DNA of 64,000 nt. Source: Niebla homalea (lineage: Eukaryota > Ascomycota > Lecanoromycetes > Lecanorales > Ramalinaceae). Within the stretch, counting starts at the first letter, position 1; every line of letters begins with the position of its first letter. Both the position numbers and the translations under genes were made by a program. The stretch is taken from positions 1 through 64,000 of the forward strand of contig JAHGAU010000009.1 in the NCBI GenBank assembly GCA_019925105.1, written 5' to 3'. The notes below the pieces were generated by a model that was not told where the DNA came from, did not search any database, and saw only the letters and a list, made by a program, of their open reading frames with translations. Shown in pieces: positions 33,590 to 44,900 of this stretch.

Positions 33590-35699
33590 GGCGTCGATGC
33601 TGGTTGAGATTAGATTGGATCTATACAAGGTTAAGCGTTTGGATGCGGCTGATGATGGTTGTTTGTTCGCTCAAGGATACAGGATTGCCGCTGCCTTGGG
33701 TCTTATAAACAGAGCTCCGAAGTTCCTTACAAATGCAAAGTGTAGATCGGTCGATCAATTTCTGATTCTTACCAATCCACAGGTGGAGAGATATCTGACC
33801 CTTGGTCTGCGGGGGCGTGGTCCTCGGCAATGACGTCAGTGGGAGCTGAAGGAAGCCGATCCCTTTTCGCCAGAGAGAGATAAGGTATTTCTTCTTTTTC
33901 ATAATATATCTCAATTCGCATTCCATCACATTCCTGTCTGCCCAGGTTTGAAGCTGGTTATCCTGTCCGTGGTTGAACGATCAGCCTTACCAAAGGTTCT
34001 GTGTCAGTGCGCGGAGGGAAGTCTTCCAATGGTTGCAACCACGTCAAATTCACCTCCTCCATCCATCATAGCAGAATGATGTAAGTAACCACCAACCTCG
34101 ATAGCTAGAGGTCAGAAACCAATTAAAAGCCATTCAGATCCAACTTGATCACCAAAATCCAGAGTCGCAGAGTTTGAGTAAGAGGTGGGCATTGTTTTGG
34201 AAGGCGTAGAGCAATCTAGTTGTGCTGCACCAATAAAGATTATGGATGATATATCGAGCTCGTTCACTTGGAAAACGGAGTGACAGACGTCAATCATGAG
34301 ATTCTCGGTCAGAGACGCAATCTTATGCGCTTTCAGTCCCACATATATCGATCGCTGCTCATCACGAAACTAAGCGATACAACCTTATGTCATGGCGCCT
34401 TTGCAGTGTTTTCAGGTGACAATTAATTGTGAGGCATCGCAAGTGTACCGGACTTGCGAGGAAGATGCTGCCCACTCTTAAGCTCAATCCGTAGCTTCGA
34501 CTGATGTTGACTCTGTTCATGCATCGGGTTGCGCTGACTGCGTCGGTGTGCACCAACATATCGGCCGTAACTCATTTTGTAATCAGGCTGCCACGAGCTC
34601 GAGATACTATCAATAGAGCCTGTGGCCCACACGGTGTTCGCGTGACGGCCTTGGCCAAGCTGAGGATTGCGCGGCGGAGACGAGTCGTATTTGTATTTAC
34701 ATAGCCTCGGGTAAACTCGCCCGTTTATACCTGCTAGTTCTACCGGGCTGAGCCGGTTGAATTGGCCATATCCGGAATCTCGATCAGGTTTGTGTACAAT
34801 TTCCCCCGTCACTTTTCGCCCCCTTCTTCAAGTTGGATAAATTGTTCTGCGCAGGACGAGCCCCTTCTTTCGGAGACGCCACAGCAAAGTGGGTCGATGC
34901 TGAGATTAAGCAATCCAACCTCTCACCAATCGGCGCAAGAAGAATTGACGCAACTACCCCATCCGGCAAGGTGCAGGTTCTTTTTTAAGATATGTTCCTG
35001 AAGATCGGTCTTCCCGCTCTGAGCCGCACAGGAAAAATCTGGTTAATCCAGTTCGTAGGGACCTAGACCGTCCAAGTGGGCGTTTGGAGGCAGACAAAAG
35101 GGGACAAAACAATGCAGGACACGAGAAAGGAAGGGCCTCAATCAAGAAGATGGAACTCGACCGGATGCGACCATTCTTCGCATGTACAACGTCATGCCGT
35201 TGTTGCGCCATTATCATGGTGGATGTACCAATGTCTCGAACAAAGAGTCAAATAGGGGCTACGCGTGTCGGTGGCTCAGTCATCGGTGCCAGCGGTAAGG
35301 TAGTCAGGTAGATGAACTAAACAACCAATCAAACCAACATCACACGCTAACATACAACATTCCACTACTAGGAGTAGTACTAGCCTCAGTCAAATTCAGG
35401 GGGTGAAGTCCGTTAGTGTCACTGGTTTGCGTGGCCTTTTTCTTAACACTCTGCGACACCCCCAACTCCTTGCTCCCTCGTTATTTTTGATACTACTCTT
35501 GCTTCATACTCAGTCACTCTTTTAATTCCTGCACAGCCAGCAGCGATACATTCATTCTTTTACAAATAGCATTTTTGTTCCCACGTCCTTTGTCTTTGCC
35601 TCGAGTCATATCTTTTTTCAACGAGCCTCATCTCTCAAAATCATACAAACGACCACGCATACATTAATTTAATTCCACACCAGAAGAACACACATAAAA
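33590..35699 (+). promoter_or_regulatory. 2.1-kb divergent promoter region; CT-rich PIR leader
   Basis: Holds the promoters of the DJ-1 gene (minus) and the PIR-type wall protein (plus). The last 250 bp before 35700 are pyrimidine-rich with repeated CTTT/CATTC words and an A-rich run just before the ATG, typical of strongly expressed fungal genes. No additional gene recognised among short frames. Confidence 0.45.
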
Positions 35700-36592
35700 A
35701 TGAGGGGATCAATTGCTGCTATTGCTGCATTCGCCGCCTCTGCCTCTGCGGCATGCACATCCGACTACCAGGGCACCTTCAACATCCAGACCACCGCCTT
35801 CTCCTCAAAGCGTGATGCTCTCCAGGTAAATAGCAATCCAAAATGCGACCGCCCTTGATGCATGTTCAAAACTGACATGTCTTCTGATAGAAACGCGCTT
35901 GCTCCGGCACCCCCATCATAAGCCTCGAGGGCGGTGTCCTCAAAGACACTACCGGCCGCATCGGCAACGTCGTCTCCAACCATCAGTTTCAATTCGACCC
36001 TGCCCCAGGCCAAGATGGCGCCATCTTCACCTCCGGCTTCGAGGTCTGCGACGGCACCACCCTCTCCGTCGGCGGCTCCACCACTTTCTACGCCTGCGCC
36101 TCCGGCTCTTTCTCCAACCTGTACGACAACAGCCTGTCCAACCCTCCGGCGCAGTGCAGCAAGGTACAGATCATGGTTGTCGGCTGTGAAGGTCAAGTGG
36201 ATGCCCCTCAGGCATCCCAGAAGAGCGACGGACAGGTTGTTTCTACATCGGTGGCCCAGATCTCGGATGGTCAGCTCCAGGTCCCCACTGCCGTCCCCAC
36301 GTCGATCCCTCTCGTCACCGGCAAGGGTACCGCACCCCCCGTCTCGGCACCCACCGGTCTCCCCACCGTCGTGGCTCCCTACCCAATTGCCAACTTCACT
36401 GGCTTCCCTGCCGGCTCAACTCCATCTGCCTCTGCTCCTGGCAGCCCTGCGTCCACATCGGGCTCCGGCTCCGGCTCAGGCAGCGGTAGCGGAACCACAC
36501 CGTTCACTGGCGCGGCTGCGTCAATGGACGTAAGGTGGGCACACTTTGGCCTTGCTGCCTTCATGGTGCTAGTTGGAGCTACTGCATTGTAA
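35700..36592 (+). CDS. PIR-type cell wall protein with probable GPI signal
   Basis: Exons 35700-35825 and 35891-36592 (65-bp intron) give 275 residues. Signal peptide at 1-18, then two dibasic Kex2-like sites (KR at 37-38 and 43-44). The next 100 residues match the Cys-rich C-terminal domain of PIR mannoproteins: CSGTPIISLEGGVLKDTTGR, NHQFQFDPAPGQDGAIF, FEVCDGTTLSVGG, FYACASGSFSNLYD, QCSKVQIMVVGC. A Pro/Ser/Thr/Gly stalk with an (SG)n run follows (about 165-250), then a hydrophobic C-terminus (HFGLAAFMVLVGATAL) suitable for GPI attachment. It therefore ends up linked to the wall or plasma membrane. Yeast PIRs lack this GPI tail and carry internal Q-repeats, which are absent here. Confidence 0.85.
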
Positions 36593-37461
36593 AGAGAAGT
36601 GCTAAGTGCCTTGGGTTATGCCGTGTATAGACGATCGATTCTATGTCTTGGTTTGGAATATTATTGTATGCATTTTTGATATCTCAAGAGGGAGAAGCTT
36701 GTACATTTTCACCAACGTGTCCCCCCCCAAAGCATTTCATGGCGAGGATCTTTACAAGACAACTAATTTAATTGGATCATTTATAGACTGGGGGAGGGTC
36801 CAGGGAAGGGGAGATCAAACCATGATTCAAATGTCGTACATATCTTCCATTTCTCATTCACTTCAGAACCGCCATCTGCTTGTTCTTACTTCTGCTTGAC
36901 GACGGCTACCTGGGAGTAGCACATGCGTAATTGCTGATGGACCGCTCTTAACTTGCCGTGACAGACAGCATCATGTGGTCCTTAATCCGACCTTCAACCT
37001 ACCATCATCGCTCTCACTTCACCTCCAGCACCGTCATCAACTTCCTTGACCATCCTCGACATCCTCAGCACCCTTAAGCTGGTTACAGATCGCGACCATG
37101 CCGTTGGACATTTGGCTCCTTTTATCATTCGCGTCAGAGTCACCCTTCCAAGTACTAGCGTACACTACCTTCACACACAGCGACGCGAAAGACGTCCTAA
37201 CCGTGAATGGATCGTCAATTGCAATGCTTTTACATGGAGCGCGCTGCGATGCCGCATTATTCCTTCAACGCTCATTCAACATAAGAGTATCAGCTCCCCC
37301 CCCGGCGGCAATCCCCTTCCCCATCCCCTCCGTCTGCCGCAGCATTGTTCATGCACAACTTCCCCCTCCAGGGGCCCAACCATCGCATCAAATCACGCGA
37401 CTGCCACCGTCCCATTCACCTCCCCACCCACCCTTTCCCAGGGCTTCGAAATTCCAATGAT
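36593..37461. other. convergent intergenic region, nothing recognised
   Basis: Lies between two gene 3' ends (PIR plus, hydrolase minus), so it should hold both terminators. Plus frames at 37046-37468 are Pro-rich shadows or chance. Confidence 0.55.
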
Positions 37462-38405
37462 CTACTGACAAAGCTCCGCCGGCTGACTCAAGAACGGACT
37501 GTGCCCCGTGTCGAAATAGCGGGTGTAGAAATCGACGCCGGCCAGCCCGGCCATGGCCTCCTGCGTGGCGAGCGGGACGACGTTGTCCCTAATGGTGAAG
37601 GCATAGGCGCGGCGATACCTGTACGAGGAGGCCACCCAGGCGGCGGGGGCGTTGGACGTGGACAGCGCCCTCTGGGACTGGTTCCGCAGCTCGTGGACGA
37701 AGAGGCTGGCGATGTCCGGGTCGACGTCGTTGTAGAAGAGGTGGGCGGGATCGGCGACGAAGGTTTGGCCATCCGGCTTTTTTACACAATCATCGGTGTG
37801 AGCTCTTGTGGTTCTTCTGGGATTATAAAAAAAAAATTCCACCCAGGTTGGGGCCGTATTGCCCCTGCCGCCTTGGTGGATGAACTTGGAGGAAGAGGGG
37901 GGGAGGTAGTAGTACCCACATATTCAACGACCCAGTCCTCGAACCGCTGGTCCGGCTGCAGGCTCAGCCACGAGCTCCCCGTCCTGCTGACGAGAGCGGC
38001 GATGAAGATCACACCGATGATCCCCCCGGGCAAGCTCATGTGCCTTCGCTCCGCTCTGCCCAACCCCGTCGCGGCAGCGGAGCCGACCAAGCCCCCGTAC
38101 CCGTGCATCACCAGTACGACCTCCGCGCCCTGTCCGCGAATAAGGGGCACGAGTTTGTCGTACACGAGGGCCCCGGTATCGAAGGCTGCTGCCTGGCGGT
38201 TGGGGTGGCTGGATGCAACGCTTGGATGCTGCTGGGAGAATACATTGTAACCGGCGCGTCTGAGGAGGGTGGTCAGTTTGGTGTAGTGGATTGGGGATTG
38301 CCATGCTCCGGGTACTATGACGATGGTTGGTAAGCCGGAGAGTGGGGTGATGAGGAGAGAAACGAGGATGAGGTAGGCCAGATGAGGACATATGGGAAAG
38401 GCCAT
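37462..38405 (-). CDS. alpha/beta hydrolase with Ser-to-Gly nucleophile
   Basis: Exons 37920-38405 and 37462-37776 join in frame across a 143-bp intron (GTGGGT...AAAAAAG) to give 266 residues. Start chosen at MAFPICPHLAYLIL, which provides a signal peptide or anchor. The fold is the AB_hydrolase_1 family often found near secondary-metabolite genes: IVIVPGAWQSP (28-38), EVVLVMHGYGG (95-105), FYNDVDP, IRDNVVPL (Asp226) and FDTGHSPFLSQP (His254). The elbow should read HSYGG; here residue 102 is Gly (codon GGG), so the catalytic serine is missing while Asp and His remain. It may be a non-catalytic homologue, a decaying gene, or a sequencing error. The long intron with a T-rich start could instead be read as a frameshift scar. 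Confidence 0.7.
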
Positions 38406-38975
38406 TATTGAGTTTGGAGTCAGTTCAAGGAGGGAAGGTCTCATAGAGCGCTTGCGCACGAAATCATTCGCGGTTTTGGTTGAGACATGCGGCTGCGGAG
38501 AACAAGCGCAACTACATTGAGGACAATCCAAAGAGATCATCAAGTGCTAAGCCTCCTCAGCTTGGATCTAATTGCCAATAGGCTTTTCCGACGAGGTGCA
38601 GGCTTTATCTACCACGAGCTCTGTGTGAGTGCTTCCAAGCGACATAGAAGACGTCAGAAGGATGAAAACGAAATTTACCATCATTGACTCGTAGAAGAGC
38701 TGATTTCATTGTCCCAGACTGCTTTTACACTGGTAACAAATGTACGACGCCATCTTCAAAGCAGCTGACATCCAGCTCCACGTTACACAACTCGCCGTCG
38801 CAGTTGCCATAATGTACACCTGCCTTGACACTGATCCTTCTTTCAACAGTCTCATCCACGTCCGTCTCACTGCATCATGTTCTCAATTCTCTGTCGGCAC
38901 TGAGAGGCCAGCCCTCCATACCATTTCGTCATCCTCATCAAACTTACAGGTCCACTATCATCTCATATCTTTTGT
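38406..38975. other. intergenic, nothing recognised
   Basis: Promoter of the 37462-38405 hydrolase and 3' flank of the giant gene, both on the minus strand. A plus frame from 38740 runs antisense into the giant gene and is a shadow. Confidence 0.6.
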
Positions 38976-41900
38976 CTACCGCACAACCCTCCTTCCCCTA
39001 CATATCTCACCCATCATTGTTTGCGAAAAATCCTGCCCTTTTCTCCTCACTGCCAGCCACTCCTGCATGAACAGTAGCGCATTTGGCGAGAACGGCTTTG
39101 ACAATCTCTCATTTTCTGAATCCTGTTCATCCTCCTCTGCAAACGCGAGCTCCTTCCAAAGCTTTGCCTCGATCACTGCTGGATCCGTGGATGGAGGCGG
39201 AGGGGGCAGGCCGAGGATGTTACACACCTCGCCATATTGGCTGTCGTAGTCGAAGTAGAGGCGACCAGCGAAGATGCCAAGATCGCAGACAAGCCCTCCT
39301 GGAGCCTTCCAATCGTTTGGCAATGTGGGAGTAGAGTAGAGCTTGAGACTGTCAAAGATGAGCATACCGCGTGTTGCCGGAGCCGCATAAGCGATCAGAT
39401 GGGTGACAGGAGGTTTGAAGTCGCGTATCAGGGGAACGATAAGATTCGCTTCGTGATCACTCACAATGAGCGCGGTCTCGTTAATTGCGCTCAAGAGAAT
39501 CCAATGGACGGGGCGGGCGTACTCATCCCTGGGCTCGTTGTGATAGGAATTGACAGCATTGGTGAAGTCATAAGTAACGTATAAGCAGGTCCTGCATCCT
39601 TCGTCGTTCACCCCCAAGCGCTGGCCCACGCCTGTCATCCTAAGCGCGACAAAAGCTTTGGTGAAAAGATCAGAGGTGAGCATCAACTTTCCAGTCTCGG
39701 CATATCTTTGGACGGCGAGGTCAAGTGAATGTTGGGGTCGTGGAGAAGCATGATGAGGTTTCTTGACTTCGCGAACATTCTCCACCTCGATTTCCACCTC
39801 CCGCTCCTGCTCTACCTCTGTATGGGCGAGCGCTTGTACAGCATCGCCGGAGTCAGACGCATTTTGTTTCATCTCATTCAAAGTCTGCACATACGCCGTA
39901 AGCTGAGGGATGCCAGCAGTACTAAGCGGGGGAGGTTTGATCTTGTGATCGGGTGCATAAAGTTCCTGTAAAGTGTACCGCTCTGGCTGTTCGAGAATCC
40001 GCAGATAGGATTTTCTCTGCTCAGTATCCGTGGCTGCATCTGGATTGTTTTTAGCTGATGCCTGGCGCCTGCAAAAGTCAAGTCCTTGGGAGACGTATAG
40101 TGGCTGGAGCTGGTCGAGGTTATTGCAGGTTTGTTCTAATAGCCAGCAAATAACATCGTAAGAATCGATGCCGTTCTGATCGGTCTTTTTACGGTGGTTC
40201 AAGATGCTCTGGTGAACCTCGGGAGGCGCAAAGAAAACGATGGATTGTGATACTCCCAACTGACGTAATCTCATCGCCGCTTGAATAAGGTCAGCCTAAA
40301 TGGCACAGAGCAACTGGGAGGGGCAAACATTGTGGCTTACCCTGCACGGTGTGATCCTTAGTCTGCATAATTCCCAGAGTCAATGCTGCCTTGGCGTTGA
40401 CAGGCATTTTTAGATCAACGCCTCTTGTATGGGCCTCATCCAGATATACTACACATTGGTCCAGATTATCCAGGAAAGGTGACACGGAGAGGGGTTGGCT
40501 TTTTCCATCTCGAAAGGAGACCCTTGCCCACCCATCTTGATCAAAGTAGACCCCTGCTAACGCTTCGGTATCAACTTTCAGCCATGCTTGAACGAGGGAT
40601 CTGTTGTCGAATTCGAGGATCTGTGCTCCGGCATCGAGCAGCATTCGAATGCCTTGGTCCTTGAGCATCTTTAAGAAACTTGTTTCAGAGATCCGCTTGC
40701 CAGATGGATCCGCAGCACGAACGTATTCTCGGTTCCGAGACTGCAGGAGATATGTGAGCACCTCAGCATTAACATGAGACAAGTCCGGCAGGTCGTTCTG
40801 ATTCACGTTCAAAGGCAGCAGGGACTTATTATCATTTGTCCCACTAAACCCGACAGTCACGGGGTTGAAATGCCGACCGGTGTTGGTCACAGTCTTTGTG
40901 CCTCCAGGCTTGATAGTCTCCTTTCCAGACTTTACGACGGCTTGTGTCTTTGGCATTGCTATGTCCCACGCTGAGGTCACCAATTTTCGTTCAAATGTTC
41001 TGGCATGGCGTGGGAAGACAGAGTGATTCAGGAAATAGTTGATCGCAGGCATTTGCAGGCGCAGAAGCTTGAAAAGTTGTGTGATCTGCATTTCATCTTC
41101 GATGTTGATCGAGCGCCATGCCCGAAGCGAGTCCGGGAAGCTCTTGACTTCCTGATGCCATGATTCAAACTCACGCAGAGGTTCATCAGACCGCAGAAGC
41201 TGAGCGAGCGTTTGTTGAAATTGGGTAAAGTTGAGCCCCGAATAGTAGAAACTGAGGCACGTCAATACAATTGAGACGTCAGGATGACCAAACTCTGCCT
41301 GGTCCGAAGGGACTCCTTTGCTGCGAAAGGGCACTGCAAGCGGGTCACGGCCAGGATGTATACCATATTGAACATTCCAACGCTTACTTAGACCAAGTAG
41401 GAGAATCCGATGGACGACCAGTCCGCGCAATACTAGCATCTCATTTTGCGCATCAGCCCTTTGAACCGCACTCGTGACTCCTGAAACGATGTCCTTTGAT
41501 ATGCGAGCATCACAGAGAAACTTCTTGATGGCTTCAAGGTCTTCCGTAGCGAAGTTTTCGATGGGTAGTAGCCCACCAGCTCCATTGAGTATACTCTCAG
41601 TCAGCCGATCTATAAAGGTATCCCTAACAACGCTATTGAGGAGGTAGATTGTTGGGAATGTTCCTGGGGTGCGTGTGATAACTTCAACATTTCTGGGAAA
41701 GTCATGTCTCAATTGGTGGACAATGGAGATAGATAGCTTCAGAAGCTCTTGAACCACTGTCCATCTACTTGGATGTCCATCCACGGTACTTTGAGTTCCG
41801 GAGGGGTAGATCAATTGGGTCTTGACTGCAAGCATATGATCAGATTCATCCAGTACATCCTTACACCTCCTATCGAACCAGGCTTGAACCTGCATCATGA

Positions 41901-44900
41901 ATGCGGCTTGCTCATGGTGACGGTTCGACAACTCCTGGAGACCACTTAATTTGAAGGATAAAGTGTGCTCAGGGAGTGTCAAGATGACACCGCCACTTTG
42001 GCAGATATCCGTATGAGCCTTGAAATACTTCTCAATTCGGGTTATTGCAGTCGATGACTTGCGTGAGAATGGGAAATGTTTGACTTTACGACCCAGCAAT
42101 CCCCCCAGACGTCCTTGCAGAAGCTGGGCTGTCTGCTGTAGTAATGGTCGGGGAACAATGACTCGTGTTAGATTCCTCTTATTGGCTAACTGAGCAATGA
42201 TCATAGGGATCACGACGCTTGACTTTCCTTGCCCCATGTTCATCTGTAACACGAAATTGTCTCCTTTGACTGGCGCTATCATTGCTTGCGCGACGACATA
42301 CTGGTCTTTACGTATGCGAAAGTCGAAATCTATTTCAAGGAGGCACCAATCGATATTTTGGCCCGACATAGAATCAGACTGTGGGTCCTCCCGGCTTTCT
42401 TCTTTGGATCGCATTCGATCATCGCGCTGCAATGCGGTCGAGATCCGGAGCAATCGTTGTAAAGAGCGTACGATCCTTCCAAATGAAGTGAGTGCCTCCT
42501 GTACCATGCTCTTGCCTCGGTAACGATCGTTGTGACGAAGGAGTCCTAGCAGTGTTATTGGGGTCAAGGCTGGTAGCAGGCCACCATCCCTGAGCTCAAT
42601 TTTGTTCCCTTCAAGCAGATTGCAGATTGATGCAACTTGATGAACAGCGGCATTCCGAAACAAGGAGATCCGAGCACGGAGCTGGGAGATATCTATCCTT
42701 ATATCTGCATCATGCATAGACTCCTGTTGACAGGACTCGAATTTGACGAAAGCATCAAGACTTTGTTCCAAGTCAGTCCCATAAGTCAATCTGGAACCAC
42801 TGGCGTGTCTCTTAAGCTGACCAATTATATCGTGCAGCTGAGCTTCGACGTGCTGACTTGCCGGCGTTGCAACCTTGTAAGCTTTGCGTGTGCCCATCGG
42901 CTCGGACACATTGAGCTCTGGACTCTCGAGGCCTTTGCTGATTCCGGTTTGCATAATGTCTTCACAATCAAGTAAAGTGTCATGGTGGTCGAATTTCAAT
43001 CCTTGAGAAGCCTCGCGATGCAAGTCGATTATCGATGGCAGAACAAGCTGTAACCTTGGGACTGATGCATACTCTCGGGCAGCTTCAACCATCGGATTCA
43101 CAAAGCTATCCCCAGGTTTTTCGCAAGTTGCAAGCAGACCCTGCAGACGCCGTAAGTGCTGACCGAACTGCAAGTTGTTATAAACCCGGGCCCACTCCTC
43201 CATGATGAATGCCAAGGCGGTTTCAGTTTGGAATAATGGCAAAGGCTCTAGCCCCTGAATGGTGGGCTCATGCGTAGGCCATTGTTGGATCAAATGTCGT
43301 GCAAACGTCTCACAATTCTGCCTGGTTCGTCTCTCATAATCCCTTTGAGCAAAGTCCAATTCACGGCGTGACCTGCGTCCCACCATGTAATCATGAGTGT
43401 CAACAATGTCATCAGGGACGTGGGCCAATCGGAAACGGTCACAGGTTATTACGATTATGTCCTGAGTCAGCTGTTCACCCACATGAAAGTGATGAACTGT
43501 TGAGATTTGGGGAAGCGGATCGTCCTTAACGCTTTGGGAGATAGCGACCATGATCAATGTCCGAATAACGGCCATCTTTGTTGTGTCTGCGAATGCCAGA
43601 AAGGCAAGTAGGAACATCAGATCATGTTTGTCATCTTCTGACATGCTTTTACAGAGAGTGAATAGTGCTCCCCAAGACGCTAAAGGATCAGTTTTCATCA
43701 AATCACTTAGAAGATGAGTATCGAACTCCACATCATAACTTTGAATCACGGGTACCCCTTGAAGTAACATGGATACCTCTCTCATGGAGCAATAGCATTC
43801 GGACCATTGATTGACAAGAGTGGCTGCCTCAACAGCGTTATGCGTTCTCACTAGATCCGCACAGTCTCTTGCGGTAAAGTTTTGATCGGAACCACAAATT
43901 GAGTCTCGACCGTCACGACTTGGACGAAAGCGTAAATATCTCAGCCTGGAACGTTCAAGTAGCTGTTGAACACCGCCTGTGTCCATGGAAGAGGCTTTAC
44001 CGCCTTTCTGATTGAAGTCTTCGAGAACATCGCATTGCTCAATAATAGCGTTCGCGGCTGGGCGTAGATCGTCGTCTTGTGTATATGTTGCGAGATCATT
44101 GGTCCAAGACACCTTCTGAAGGACTTTGATATCCTCGGGATAGTAGTTCCTCCGAGGCGTTAAGTTCGCAATGGAGCGCAGCATCTTGAGAGCTACCTCA
44201 TCCAATGGCGCCCAAGGCTGCGCATTGCCTGCGCGCAAGCATTGTACGGCCTCTTCTACTCCAGTCCTTTTGGTCAGAGGATCAGGCATCATGGAGGTAG
44301 TCACGGCATGACAGTAGGCTTTGAAGTAAAGGAGCCGTGGTTCACACGGGCACTCCAGTCTTCCAAGAACATCGTTGATGTGATACCTGGCGTAATATCC
44401 TTCATGGCTAATAATCACTTTGGGATGGCCCCACTGCTGCTCGAGGCTGGCCTCCCCAATTGCGATCAGTATGCTCCGTTTTTCCGGATTGAGCACATCC
44501 CGGAGGAGAAGACTGCTTTTCATCCCATATAAGGTCCCTGCATCTTGGTTCGTGTCGACAATCGACTTCAGCTCTTCGCATTCAAGCAGACCCTCTGCAT
44601 TGACTCGAAAAGATAGTTCAAGTTTCGGCAATTTCAGCCTCAGGTTGCTTTTGAGGGGTTGATATAGCATCATGCCCCGCACGTTCTCAAATGGCTCGAA
44701 CATGCGGGCGACAGTGCTGAAAACTCGACTACGGGGATCAACAAGTAGGGTTCTCTTCCTCCTCCAAGCCTGTAAGGCCACGAGATCTAGGATCCAATCA
44801 CTTTCCTTAGGACGCCACATGCTCTCTGACGGTCTAATTATCAGACTTCGTGAGCTAATGTCCAGCCAATGGACGTGTTTGTCCAGTAGCGGCCAAGGTA

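Noticed and set aside
38740..39249. 169-codon plus-strand frame
   Set aside because: Most of it is antisense to the conserved C-terminus of the giant DUF3638 gene.
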